From an uncultured Flavobacteriales bacterium (GTDB lineage Bacteria > Bacteroidota > Bacteroidia > Palsa-965), in the NCBI GenBank assembly GCA_946478675.1, contig CAMLEF010000314.1:1-5346 (forward strand): 5,346 bases of DNA. Reading direction: 5' to 3'. Made by a program: the position numbers and the translations under genes. A model generated the notes under the pieces. The model was not told the DNA's origin. It made no database searches and saw only the letters and a program-made list of their open reading frames with translations. Shown piece after piece: positions 1 to 4,868 of this stretch. Position 1 is the first letter of the stretch, and every line of letters begins with the position of its first letter.

Positions 1-1351
1 GCAGATCCCGCTTTTCGAAACGTATTTCGGTTCCGCGATGCCCGAATATGCGCGCTCCGTCAAACAGATGCCCGACAGCTTCGTGTACATGGCCGGCTAC
101 GTGAATGAGCTTTCGCTCGCGCATACGAACGTGGTGCTGTACAAACTCGATGCGCGCGGCAATGTGCGCTGGCAAAAAACCTACGGCGACACGCTCGACG
201 ACAACGGGCTTTGTCTTGAGAAAACACGCGACGGAAATTTTCTGCTCTGCGGCGAAAAACAAACGCCTTCCAATCTCAACGACGGCATTCTCTACAAGAT
301 CGACACGAGCGGAAATGTACTCTGGTATAAAACCTACGGCGGGCCGCAATACGAATCGTTCAACCGCGTGGCCGAGCTTCCCGATGGAAAACTCGTGCTC
401 GTCGGAACGCAAACCGATGCGGGCGGCTGGAACGGCATTTACGTGATGGTCACCGACAGCGCCGGCAACATGATCTGGACGGGCAATTACGGCGGCTCCG
501 ACAACGACATCGGCCACAGCCTGTGCGTGCTTCCCGACAGCGGCTTCGTCGTGTTCGGCGACACGCGCAGGGCCGGCGGCGATTACAACGTGGAAGGCAT
601 TCGCTTTACGAAGAACGGAACGGTGCTTTGGGACAGCACGTACACGTACAACGACACGGTGGCCGACGGTTGCCAGGGCGCCACGCTGCTCAGCGACGGA
701 AACATCCTCATCTTCGGCGAGTCGGTTGCTTACGCCGGATCGTGGTTCGATTTCCTCGTGCAGAAGATCGACGTGAACGGCAATACGATCTGGTGGAAAA
801 AAGTCGGCGGACCGAATCCCGATGCCGCGTTCTCGATGATCGAAGTGCCGGGCGGGTTTCTCGGAACGGGCTACAGCATGAGCTATTCGAGCGGGCCGAA
901 CAACATCATCGTTTTCAAAACCGATACGGCCGGAAATCTCCTGTGGGCGAATCCGTACGGCGGACCGAACATCGATATCGGTTACGAGATCATTCCTGCG
1001 CTCGGCGGCGGCTATTATGTGGGCGCAACAGCAAACGTTTCCGGCGACGATCAGTTCGGACTGCTGCACGTGGATGAAGGCGGCTGGGCGGGAATGCCGG
1101 AGCAATCTGCTGATGGAGAAGTTCGCCTGTACCCGAATCCGAACAATGGAAATTTCACCGTGCTGCTGCCGCCGAACAATTGTTCATCCGTTGTTGAAAT
1201 CGTGAGCGCTGGCGGCGCGCTGGTTTTTTCGGAAGAGATCGCCGCCGGCACAACGCAAACTTCGTTGCAGGAAAAGCTCTCGCCGGGAATGTATTTCCTG
1301 CGCGTGATTTCCGGTAAAAACGTAACGGTAAAAAAGCTGGTCGTCGATTGA
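1..1351 (+). CDS. Secreted beta-propeller-like repeat protein with T9SS type A sorting domain (5' end outside window)
   Basis: The reading frame is open from base 2, and the residues before the first ATG (base 38) already match the repeat pattern, so the true start lies upstream. Numbering from that ATG, the protein carries repeats of the form K-x-D-x-x-G-N-x-x-W-x-x-x-Y-G-G followed by a 'lPdGgfvvvG' strand. The repeat tryptophans fall at residues 45, 96, 147, 198, 252 and 303, a spacing of 51 (once 54). This suggests blades of a beta-propeller. After the repeats comes a C-terminal domain of about 75 residues with YPNPNNGNF at 365-373 and a final 'SPGMYFLRVISGKNVTVKKLVV' type strand pattern. 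That is the T9SS type A signature, which directs Bacteroidota proteins through the outer membrane, usually with cleavage of the tail. The protein should be extracellular or cell-surface. The ligand or activity is unknown; I see no catalytic motif. Its stop codon directly abuts the stop of the next, convergent gene. Confidence 0.9.
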   Translation, partial: QIPLFETYFGSAMPEYARSVKQMPDSFVYMAGYVNELSLAHTNVVLYKLDARGNVRWQKTYGDTLDDNGLCLEKTRDGNFLLCGEKQTPSNLNDGILYKIDTSGNVLWYKTYGGPQYESFNRVAELPDGKLVLVGTQTDAGGWNGIYVMVTDSAGNMIWTGNYGGSDNDIGHSLCVLPDSGFVVFGDTRRAGGDYNVEGIRFTKNGTVLWDSTYTYNDTVADGCQGATLLSDGNILIFGESVAYAGSWFDFLVQKIDVNGNTIWWKKVGGPNPDAAFSMIEVPGGFLGTGYSMSYSSGPNNIIVFKTDTAGNLLWANPYGGPNIDIGYEIIPALGGGYYVGATANVSGDDQFGLLHVDEGGWAGMPEQSADGEVRLYPNPNNGNFTVLLPPNNCSSVVEIVSAGGALVFSEEIAAGTTQTSLQEKLSPGMYFLRVISGKNVTVKKLVVD

Positions 1352-1597
1352 TCAGCCGACGAGCGTGCCGCTGTTGCTGAGCAGTTCTGCGCCCACTACA
1401 TCTTCCAGGTCGATCATCATGCCGATGGAATTGTTGTTGCGGTAGCTGCGGTTGAAACGTTCGTTGAGGCTGGCGAAATAATAACCGGGTCCGCCCGGCT
1501 GGGGTTTTTCCCAGATGACGCCAAACACTTCTTTTCCGGTCTTCAGCTTGAAACGACAGGGTTGGTCGTTGATGGCTATAAACTCTGCACGGGTCAT
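1352..1597 (-). CDS. Small conserved-looking protein of unknown function (81 aa)
   Basis: I do not recognise a named family. The frame remains open upstream to a GTG at 1702, but I chose the ATG at 1597 because AAGGA lies 8 nt before it and because the upstream residues look like translated leader. The resulting protein is 81 residues: MTRAEFIAINDQPCRFKLKTGKEVFGVIWE, then a Pro/Gly turn (QPGGPGYYF), an Asn/Arg-rich stretch and a hydrophobic strand (IGMMIDLEDVVGAELL). It is soluble, with no signal peptide or membrane segment. The 'kLktGkevfGvIwe' segment followed by later beta strands resembles a small SH3-like or Sm-like barrel, but this is only a fold guess. It is convergent with the T9SS protein gene with no intergenic base, and it is separated from the ferritin gene upstream by that gene's terminator. 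It is therefore probably transcribed alone. Confidence 0.7.
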   Translation of the reverse strand: MTRAEFIAINDQPCRFKLKTGKEVFGVIWEKPQPGGPGYYFASLNERFNRSYRNNNSIGMMIDLEDVVGAELLSNSGTLVG

Positions 1598-1605
1598 TCG
1601 TTGGG

Positions 1606-1610
1606 TCCTT
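1606..1610 (-). promoter_or_regulatory. Shine-Dalgarno-like AAGGA for the 81-aa protein
   Basis: AAGGA on the minus strand lies 8 nt upstream of the ATG at 1597. Good Shine-Dalgarno matches are uncommon in Bacteroidota, so this site favours the 1597 start over the GTG at 1702. Confidence 0.45.
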
Positions 1611-1665
1611 TTCTCAAAGTTCAACATTAAAACGCCGAAAGTCCAATTCTTGTTGCGCGTACTTT

Positions 1666-1701
1666 TTAACAGACTGCGCAAGCTGTTAATTGTTATTAAC
1701 A
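1666..1701. repeat. Overlapping inverted repeats with TTAACA half-sites
   Basis: TTAACAG at 1666-1672 and CTGTTAA at 1683-1689 form a perfect 7-bp inverted repeat with a 10-nt spacer. The second half-site is shared with another perfect 7-bp inverted repeat, TGTTAAT (1684-1690) and ATTAACA (1695-1701), with a TGTT spacer. Three regularly placed half-sites 70-105 bp upstream of the 81-aa gene could be an operator for a dimeric regulator. Which regulator would bind is unknown, and no clear -7 promoter element was found next to it. Confidence 0.45.
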
Positions 1702-1777
1702 CAGAACGCCGGTTGTTGTTTATTCGCGGCGAAAACTATGCCATTACGTCTGGAAACGGCGTGGATGTGGGATGTTT

Positions 1778-1834
1778 GCCGCAGAGGCGCGGAGGGCGCA
1801 GAGAATACCTCCGCGTTCTCTGCGCCTCTGCGGC
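1778..1834. repeat. Hairpin element built of 9-nt GCGCAGAGG-type units
   Basis: The left arm is three tandem 9-nt units: GCCGCAGAG (1778-1786), GCGCGGAGG (1787-1795) and GCGCAGAGA (1796-1804). The right arm contains the complements: CCTCCGCG (1808-1815), TTCTCTGCGC (1816-1825) and CTCTGCGGC (1826-1834). The outer 9 bp and the inner 10 bp pair perfectly, leaving the middle unit as a bulge that can instead pair with the loop. It lies just beyond the ferritin terminator. From memory, similar CGCAGAGG hairpins occur as dispersed intergenic repeats in many environmental genomes. Its coding potential is nil. Confidence 0.8.
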
Positions 1835-1844
1835 GAACGTTTTT

Positions 1845-1876
1845 TAAAAGAAAAGGCCGCTCAACAGAACGACCTT
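1845..1876 (-). terminator. Rho-independent terminator of the ferritin gene
   Basis: Read on the minus strand, AAGGTCGTTC (1876-1867), loop TGTT (1866-1863) and GAGCGGCCTT (1862-1853) make a 10-bp stem with two G-U pairs. It is followed at once by the T-rich run TTCTTTT. It begins about 25 nt after the ferritin stop codon. Confidence 0.8.
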
Positions 1877-1900
1877 CTCTTTCTTCTTTTACAAAATCCG

Positions 1901-2416
1901 TTACGCTCCCGCCTCTTCCGCCGGCTGCGCAGCCAGCGCTTCCATGTCACGATCAAACAAATAAAGTCCGCCTTTTTCACCGCCAATCAGCCTGAGCTTG
2001 TCGAGTACTTTGCGGGCGAGCGCTTCTTCTTCGATCTGTTCCGAAACGTACCACTGCAGGAAATTGTGCGTCGTATAGTCGCGTTCTTTCAGGCAGGCTT
2101 CGACGAGCTTGTTGATCTCGCCGGAAACTTTGATCTCATGCTTCAGCACTTCTTCGAAAACCGCCTGCACGGATTTGAAATTTTTCGGCGGCTGCTCCAA
2201 TGCGGGAACAACGGCTTTTCCTCCGCGTTCATTGACGAACTTCAGCAGCTTGAGCATGTGCATGCGCTCTTCGTCGGAGTGCTTGTAAAGAAACTGCGCG
2301 ACGCCGTTCATGCCTTGCGTTTCGGCCCAGGAAGCCATGGCGAGATAATATTGCGAGGAGTTTCCCTCGAGGACAACCTGCTCGTTGAGGGCTTTTTGGA
2401 TCTTTTCGGAAATCAT
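1901..2416 (-). CDS. ftnA: Non-haem bacterial ferritin (FtnA type)
   Basis: This 171-residue protein is an iron-storage ferritin that would oxidise Fe(II) at a di-iron centre and store the product as a ferric mineral inside a 24-subunit cytoplasmic shell. The ferroxidase ligands are all present at the same residue numbers as in E. coli FtnA: Glu17, Tyr24, Glu50, His53 (motif DEERMHM), Glu94, Gln127 and Glu130 (QIEEE). The four-helix bundle covers about residues 1-145, and the acidic Ala/Glu tail (QPAEEAGA) is disordered. Length is normal for the family. No haem-ligand Met or bacterioferritin signature is needed here; Dps is excluded by length and motif placement. It is transcribed alone: a -7 promoter element lies 20 nt upstream and a terminator follows the stop. 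It is divergent from the lipoprotein cluster, with 128 bp between the start codons. Confidence 0.97.
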   Translation of the reverse strand: MISEKIQKALNEQVVLEGNSSQYYLAMASWAETQGMNGVAQFLYKHSDEERMHMLKLLKFVNERGGKAVVPALEQPPKNFKSVQAVFEEVLKHEIKVSGEINKLVEACLKERDYTTHNFLQWYVSEQIEEEALARKVLDKLRLIGGEKGGLYLFDRDMEALAAQPAEEAGA

Positions 2417-2435
2417 CGGGTTATGGTTTAGGCGC

Positions 2436-2443
2436 CAAAGTTA
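2436..2443 (-). promoter_or_regulatory. Ferritin promoter -7 element (TAACTTTG)
   Basis: TAACTTTG on the minus strand is a perfect match to the Bacteroidota -7 consensus TAnnTTTG and lies 20 nt before the ferritin ATG. No TTG is found 17-23 nt further upstream, so the -33 element is weak or replaced. An 11-bp palindrome occupies that spacer region. Confidence 0.55.
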
Positions 2444-2451
2444 TAACATCA

Positions 2452-2462
2452 CTGACTGTCAG
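2452..2462. repeat. Palindrome CTGACTGTCAG in the divergent promoter region
   Basis: CTGAC and GTCAG flank a single T. The palindrome sits immediately upstream of the ferritin -7 element, inside the expected -7/-33 spacer, where a repressor could act. It is short enough to be chance. Confidence 0.35.
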
Positions 2463-2486
2463 GTTGGTTTTTTGTGACTTCACCGG

Positions 2487-2515
2487 TTGTTTCTGTTTAT
2501 TCTACTTTATTTTTG
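2487..2515 (+). promoter_or_regulatory. Promoter of the first lipoprotein gene (TTG-N18-TATTTTTG)
   Basis: TTG at 2487-2489 and TATTTTTG at 2508-2515 are separated by 18 nt, which fits the Bacteroidota consensus TTG-N17-23-TAnnTTTG. The ATG is 29 nt after the -7 element, giving a short A-rich leader that contains TAAACCAAA. Confidence 0.6.
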
Positions 2516-2544
2516 CCGTGAACCAACTAAACCAAAATCCCACT

Positions 2545-3129
2545 ATGAAAAAACCCCTTGCGTCCGCTCTCGCAGCGTTCATTTTCGCCACCATTTTCCT
2601 GGCATCCTGTTCACAGTTCGGTAACCTCGACGTACAGAAGCGCCATTACAACAAAGGTTTCTACGTTCACCGCAGCGAAAAACCGACCACGGTTGCTGCT
2701 GAAGAAAAAAACGTAACGATCGCTTCTTTCGATGCACCCGCGCAGCAGTCGCAGGAACCGGTAGCCGCTAAACAGGCTCCTGTTGAACAGGCACAAGCTC
2801 CCGCGGCCGTTCAGCAACAGCCCACGGTTACCACGAACAAAGCCGTTCGCGCAATTGCAAAAACGAAAGTGGCTGATCGCCCGGCTACCATCAGCCCGGT
2901 AAAAGCAGATGCTCCTGCTGTTGTTTCACAAGCGAAAAAAGCTCCTGCACAAAGCAGCGGCAAGCCGGACAAAGCGCTCCTGATCATCCTCGCGATCCTC
3001 ATCCCGTGGCTGGCTGTCGGCCTCGCTACCGATTGGGACGTGAAGCAGCTGATCATTAACCTGCTGCTTTGCCTTACCTGCATCGGCGGCATCATCCACG
3101 CGCTCGTCGTGGTTAACCGCAATGCTTAA
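2545..3129 (+). CDS. YqaE/Pmp3-domain lipoprotein, paralogue 1
   Basis: I chose the ATG at 2545 because it gives a clean lipoprotein signal peptide directly downstream of a good promoter; the open frame from 2464 only adds translated leader. The 194-residue product has a signal peptide ending in the lipobox LASC (Cys22), then the box LDVQKRHYNKGFYVH (28-42). A linker of about 97 residues rich in Ala, Gln, Val, Pro and Lys follows. The C-terminal YqaE/Pmp3 domain (about 144-191) is two hydrophobic segments around a short polar turn, with IHALVVV near the end. Pmp3 proteins are small membrane proteins linked in yeast and plants to membrane potential and salt stress; the role of bacterial versions is unclear. 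This copy departs from the usual ILLPPLAV-LKEG core, reading ILIPWLAVGLATD. No acidic residue follows the lipidated Cys (CSQFG), so surface export is not predicted. The DUF2752 gene starts 3 nt after its stop without a terminator, so the two are probably co-transcribed. Confidence 0.88.
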   Translation: MKKPLASALAAFIFATIFLASCSQFGNLDVQKRHYNKGFYVHRSEKPTTVAAEEKNVTIASFDAPAQQSQEPVAAKQAPVEQAQAPAAVQQQPTVTTNKAVRAIAKTKVADRPATISPVKADAPAVVSQAKKAPAQSSGKPDKALLIILAILIPWLAVGLATDWDVKQLIINLLLCLTCIGGIIHALVVVNRNA

Positions 3130-3132
3130 TCA

Positions 3133-3465
3133 TTGAAAAGGATTTTCTTTTTGATCCTGATCGGAGGGATGCTTATCACACCGGTGGTGCTGATAATGCT
3201 TCCCTCCGGTTTTTTTGACCAGGGCGAATCGATCTGCCCGTCTAAGCTGCTGTTCGGCGTTGAATGCCCGGGCTGCGGCATGACGCGCGCTACGATGCAC
3301 ATGATGCACCTCGAATTCACGCAAGCATGGGGCTTCAACCGGCTCAGCGTGGTCCTGGTTCCGCTATTGTTATTTTTCTACTTCAGCATCCTCGTACGTT
3401 TTATCCGCCGCGTCCGCAACAATGGCGAAAAGCTCCCGCGTGAAAAACAGCAGGCCGCAAAGTGA
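3133..3465 (+). CDS. DUF2752 small membrane protein
   Basis: The 110-residue protein has a first membrane segment at about residues 4-24, the diagnostic Cys-rich motif CPGCGMTRA at 45-53 preceded by Cys35, then His/Met-rich residues (MHMMH, 55-59), F62, A65 and N69, and a second membrane segment at about 71-92, ending in a basic tail (RFIRRVRNN). C35/C45/C48 and the Cys-Pro-x-Cys-Gly-x-Thr-Arg pattern define DUF2752, whose function is unknown; metal or redox roles for the cysteines are only inferred. The start is taken as TTG at 3133, because the frame has a stop at 3127 and MKRIFFLILIGG makes a sensible membrane start. An ATG at 3169 would remove half of the first membrane segment. The 3-nt gap to the upstream stop suggests translational coupling with lipoprotein 1. 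The second Cys pair sits on the side between the two membrane segments, possibly periplasmic. Confidence 0.85.
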   Translation: MKRIFFLILIGGMLITPVVLIMLPSGFFDQGESICPSKLLFGVECPGCGMTRATMHMMHLEFTQAWGFNRLSVVLVPLLLFFYFSILVRFIRRVRNNGEKLPREKQQAAK

Positions 3466-3476
3466 CGCACATCAGG

Positions 3477-3504
3477 TTGTTTTCTTTCTTCCGTTGTAAC
3501 TTTA
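3477..3504 (+). promoter_or_regulatory. Probable promoter of the second lipoprotein gene (TTG-N17-TAACTTTA)
   Basis: TTG at 3477-3479 and TAACTTTA at 3497-3504 have a 17-nt spacer; the -7 element has one mismatch to TAnnTTTG. Its distance to the ATG (27 nt) is close to that at the first lipoprotein (29 nt), and the leader again contains TAAACCAAA (3513-3521). This suggests the promoter was duplicated with the gene. Confidence 0.45.
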
Positions 3505-3531
3505 CTTGCATATAAACCAAACCTTCCCGCG

Positions 3532-4131
3532 ATGAAAAAGCTCTTTCGTTCCTCTTCGATCGTTGTTTTCCTCTTTGCCGTAGCGTTTCTTTCTTCCTGC
3601 TCGCAGTTCGGCAACCTCGACATTCAGAAGCGCCATTACAATAAAGGCTTCTACGTTCACCGCAGCGAAAAGCACGACGCCGTTTCCGCTGAAGAAAAAA
3701 CCATGAGCGCCGCAGTTACTGAAACCGCAACGGAAATTCAGCAGCCGGTTGCCGTGGAGGAAGCGTCTTCGACGCCCGTAGCTCAGCCGTCGCGCACTGT
3801 GGCTCTTCAGCAACAAGCTGCGGAAGAATCGAACCACGCTGTTCGTCCCGCTGTTGAAAAACCGGCGACGCATTCCACGACTATTGTTCCTGTAAAAATC
3901 AAAACGCCTGCGTCGATCGTTCTGCACGATCGCAAAGCGCCCGCCGGACAAGCAAGCGGCGACGTCGACCTGCTCATTCTCGTCATCCTGGCGATCCTGC
4001 TGCCGCCGCTGGCCGTGTTCCTGAAAGAAGGCGACCTCACAATGAACTTCTGGATCGACCTGCTGCTGTGCCTGCTCTTCTTCCTGCCGGGCATCATCTT
4101 CGCGCTGCTCGTCGTGTTCGACGTGGTTTAA
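3532..4131 (+). CDS. YqaE/Pmp3-domain lipoprotein, paralogue 2
   Basis: The 199-residue product has the same layout as paralogue 1: MKK-type signal peptide with lipobox LSSC (Cys23), the box LDIQKRHYNKGFYVH (29-43), a linker of about 100 residues rich in Ala, Glu, Val, Thr and Gln, and a C-terminal Pmp3 domain (about 146-199). This domain is a textbook match, reading ILAILLPPLAVFLKEG and then FLPGIIFALLVV. The first 25 residues from the lipidated cysteine differ from paralogue 1 at one position only (Ile for Val). The linkers cannot be aligned convincingly. The protein is expected to be anchored by lipid at one end and inserted in a membrane at the other. It lies 66 nt behind the DUF2752 gene with its own likely promoter, and is followed 20 nt later by a strong terminator. 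It could also be read through from the promoter at 2487. The exact function is unknown. Confidence 0.9.
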   Translation: MKKLFRSSSIVVFLFAVAFLSSCSQFGNLDIQKRHYNKGFYVHRSEKHDAVSAEEKTMSAAVTETATEIQQPVAVEEASSTPVAQPSRTVALQQQAAEESNHAVRPAVEKPATHSTTIVPVKIKTPASIVLHDRKAPAGQASGDVDLLILVILAILLPPLAVFLKEGDLTMNFWIDLLLCLLFFLPGIIFALLVVFDVV

Positions 4132-4151
4132 CACAAAAAGATTTTTTTTAG

Positions 4152-4189
4152 AAAGAGCCTCTGCTATTGCGCGGGGGCTTTTTCTTTTT
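4152..4189 (+). terminator. Rho-independent terminator after lipoprotein 2
   Basis: AAAGAGCCTCTGC (4152-4164), loop TATTGC and GCGGGGGCTTTTT (4171-4183) form a 13-bp stem with three G-U pairs, followed by the T-rich run CTTTTT. It separates the second paralogue from the third. Confidence 0.8.
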
Positions 4190-4242
4190 GGTGTGGCATG
4201 CTTTTGCTGTTGTGTGAAAAACAAACAGACAATTACGCACCC

Positions 4243-4860
4243 ATGAAAACACGTACTTTCTTATTCGCGATCGCTACCGCCTTTCTTTTTTCCGCCTGCA
4301 ACGTCCTCGACAATTTACAGGTTGAAAAACGTCACTACGGCAAAGGATACTACGTGCACCTGCGGAAAGACCGCCAGACGGAACCCGTAGCTGCTGCACA
4401 GGCCGACAACACGACGCCCGCGCCGCCGGCTGTTGAGGAAAAACCTGCCGCTGCCGGGGAAAACGCACCACGCACTTCACCGCCCGCGCAAGCACCCGCG
4501 CCCGCGCCGCCTGCAACATCAACAGAAAAATCTTCCGTTCCGGAAAGCTCGCCTCCGCATCACACGGCCGTTGCCGACGCTTCTTCACAGGAAACGTTCG
4601 TCATGCATGAACATCCCGGCCCCGCCGATGATGGTGATGCTGCAGTCGTCTTGTTGTTGCTGATCATTCTCGCGATCCTGTTGCCGCCGCTGGCTGTTGC
4701 GCTGAAAGAAGGCTTGACCGTGCGCTTCCTGCTCGACCTGATCTTCTGGCTGCTCGGTTATGGCTTTATCTTCTTCGTCGCCGGCGGTTATATTTATCTC
4801 GGCATCTTCGGACTGATCGCCATTATCTATGCGCTGCTGATCGTGCTGGATGTAATCTAG
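4243..4860 (+). CDS. YqaE/Pmp3-domain lipoprotein, paralogue 3 (with enlarged membrane domain)
   Basis: The ATG at 4243 gives a compact signal peptide with lipobox FSAC (Cys19); the open frame from 4198 runs back toward the terminator and is not favoured. The 205-residue product has the box LQVEKRHYGKGYYVH (25-39), a divergent version of that in the two upstream paralogues, then a linker of about 95 residues that is Pro/Ala-rich (PAQAPAPAPPATS) and ends in a His/Asp/Gly patch (HEHPGPADDGD). The C-terminal Pmp3-like domain begins at about 135 (ILAILLPPLAVALKEG). From that motif to the end it has 64 residues against 48 in paralogue 2. The excess is an aromatic/Gly-rich hydrophobic insertion (about GYGFIFFVAGGYIYLG) before IIYALLIVLDVI. 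It may therefore have three membrane segments instead of two. I found no clear -7 element in the 53 nt between the terminator and the ATG. It may rely on an unusual promoter or on terminator read-through. Confidence 0.88.
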   Translation: MKTRTFLFAIATAFLFSACNVLDNLQVEKRHYGKGYYVHLRKDRQTEPVAAAQADNTTPAPPAVEEKPAAAGENAPRTSPPAQAPAPAPPATSTEKSSVPESSPPHHTAVADASSQETFVMHEHPGPADDGDAAVVLLLLIILAILLPPLAVALKEGLTVRFLLDLIFWLLGYGFIFFVAGGYIYLGIFGLIAIIYALLIVLDVI

Positions 4861-4868
4861 TGGGGGTG

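Larger units (their letters stand above)
1598..1900. other. Non-coding region between the 81-aa gene and ferritin
   Basis: This stretch of about 300 bases holds no gene I can support. From left to right it contains the leader of the minus-strand 81-aa gene, a cluster of TGTTAA/TTAACA half-sites (1666-1701), a G+C-rich repeat hairpin (1778-1834) and the ferritin terminator (1845-1876). The open frames crossing it give Arg-rich or low-complexity translations and begin inside the repeat, so I regard them as spurious. Confidence 0.7.

Noticed and set aside
523..1077. 184-codon Arg-rich frame inside the T9SS protein gene
   Set aside because: It is a shifted frame of the repeat gene; the Arg/His-rich composition without any domain is typical of a shadow frame.
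1598..1702. N-terminal extension of the 81-aa protein to the GTG at 1702
   Set aside because: The extension would run through the inverted repeats, and AAGGA with correct spacing lies just before the ATG at 1597.
1772..2431. 219-codon open frame on the plus strand opposite ferritin
   Set aside because: It starts within the 9-nt repeat hairpin, crosses the terminator and lies antisense to a ferritin with every active-site residue intact.
3169..3465. ATG at 3169 as the start of the DUF2752 protein, supported by GGAGGG just before it
   Set aside because: The GGAGGG directly touches the ATG with no spacer, so it could not act as a ribosome-binding site, and this start would cut the first membrane segment in half.
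3502..4224. 240-codon open frame on the minus strand opposite lipoprotein 2
   Set aside because: The translation is Arg/Gln/Asp-rich and low in complexity, as expected for the complement of an Ala/Glu-rich gene. It overlaps the full, well supported lipoprotein gene and its terminator.
2545..4860. A defence or toxin system in the cluster of small membrane proteins
   Set aside because: No nuclease, kinase, sensor or antitoxin-like gene accompanies them; the domain content fits envelope proteins, and I see nothing that supports a defence role.
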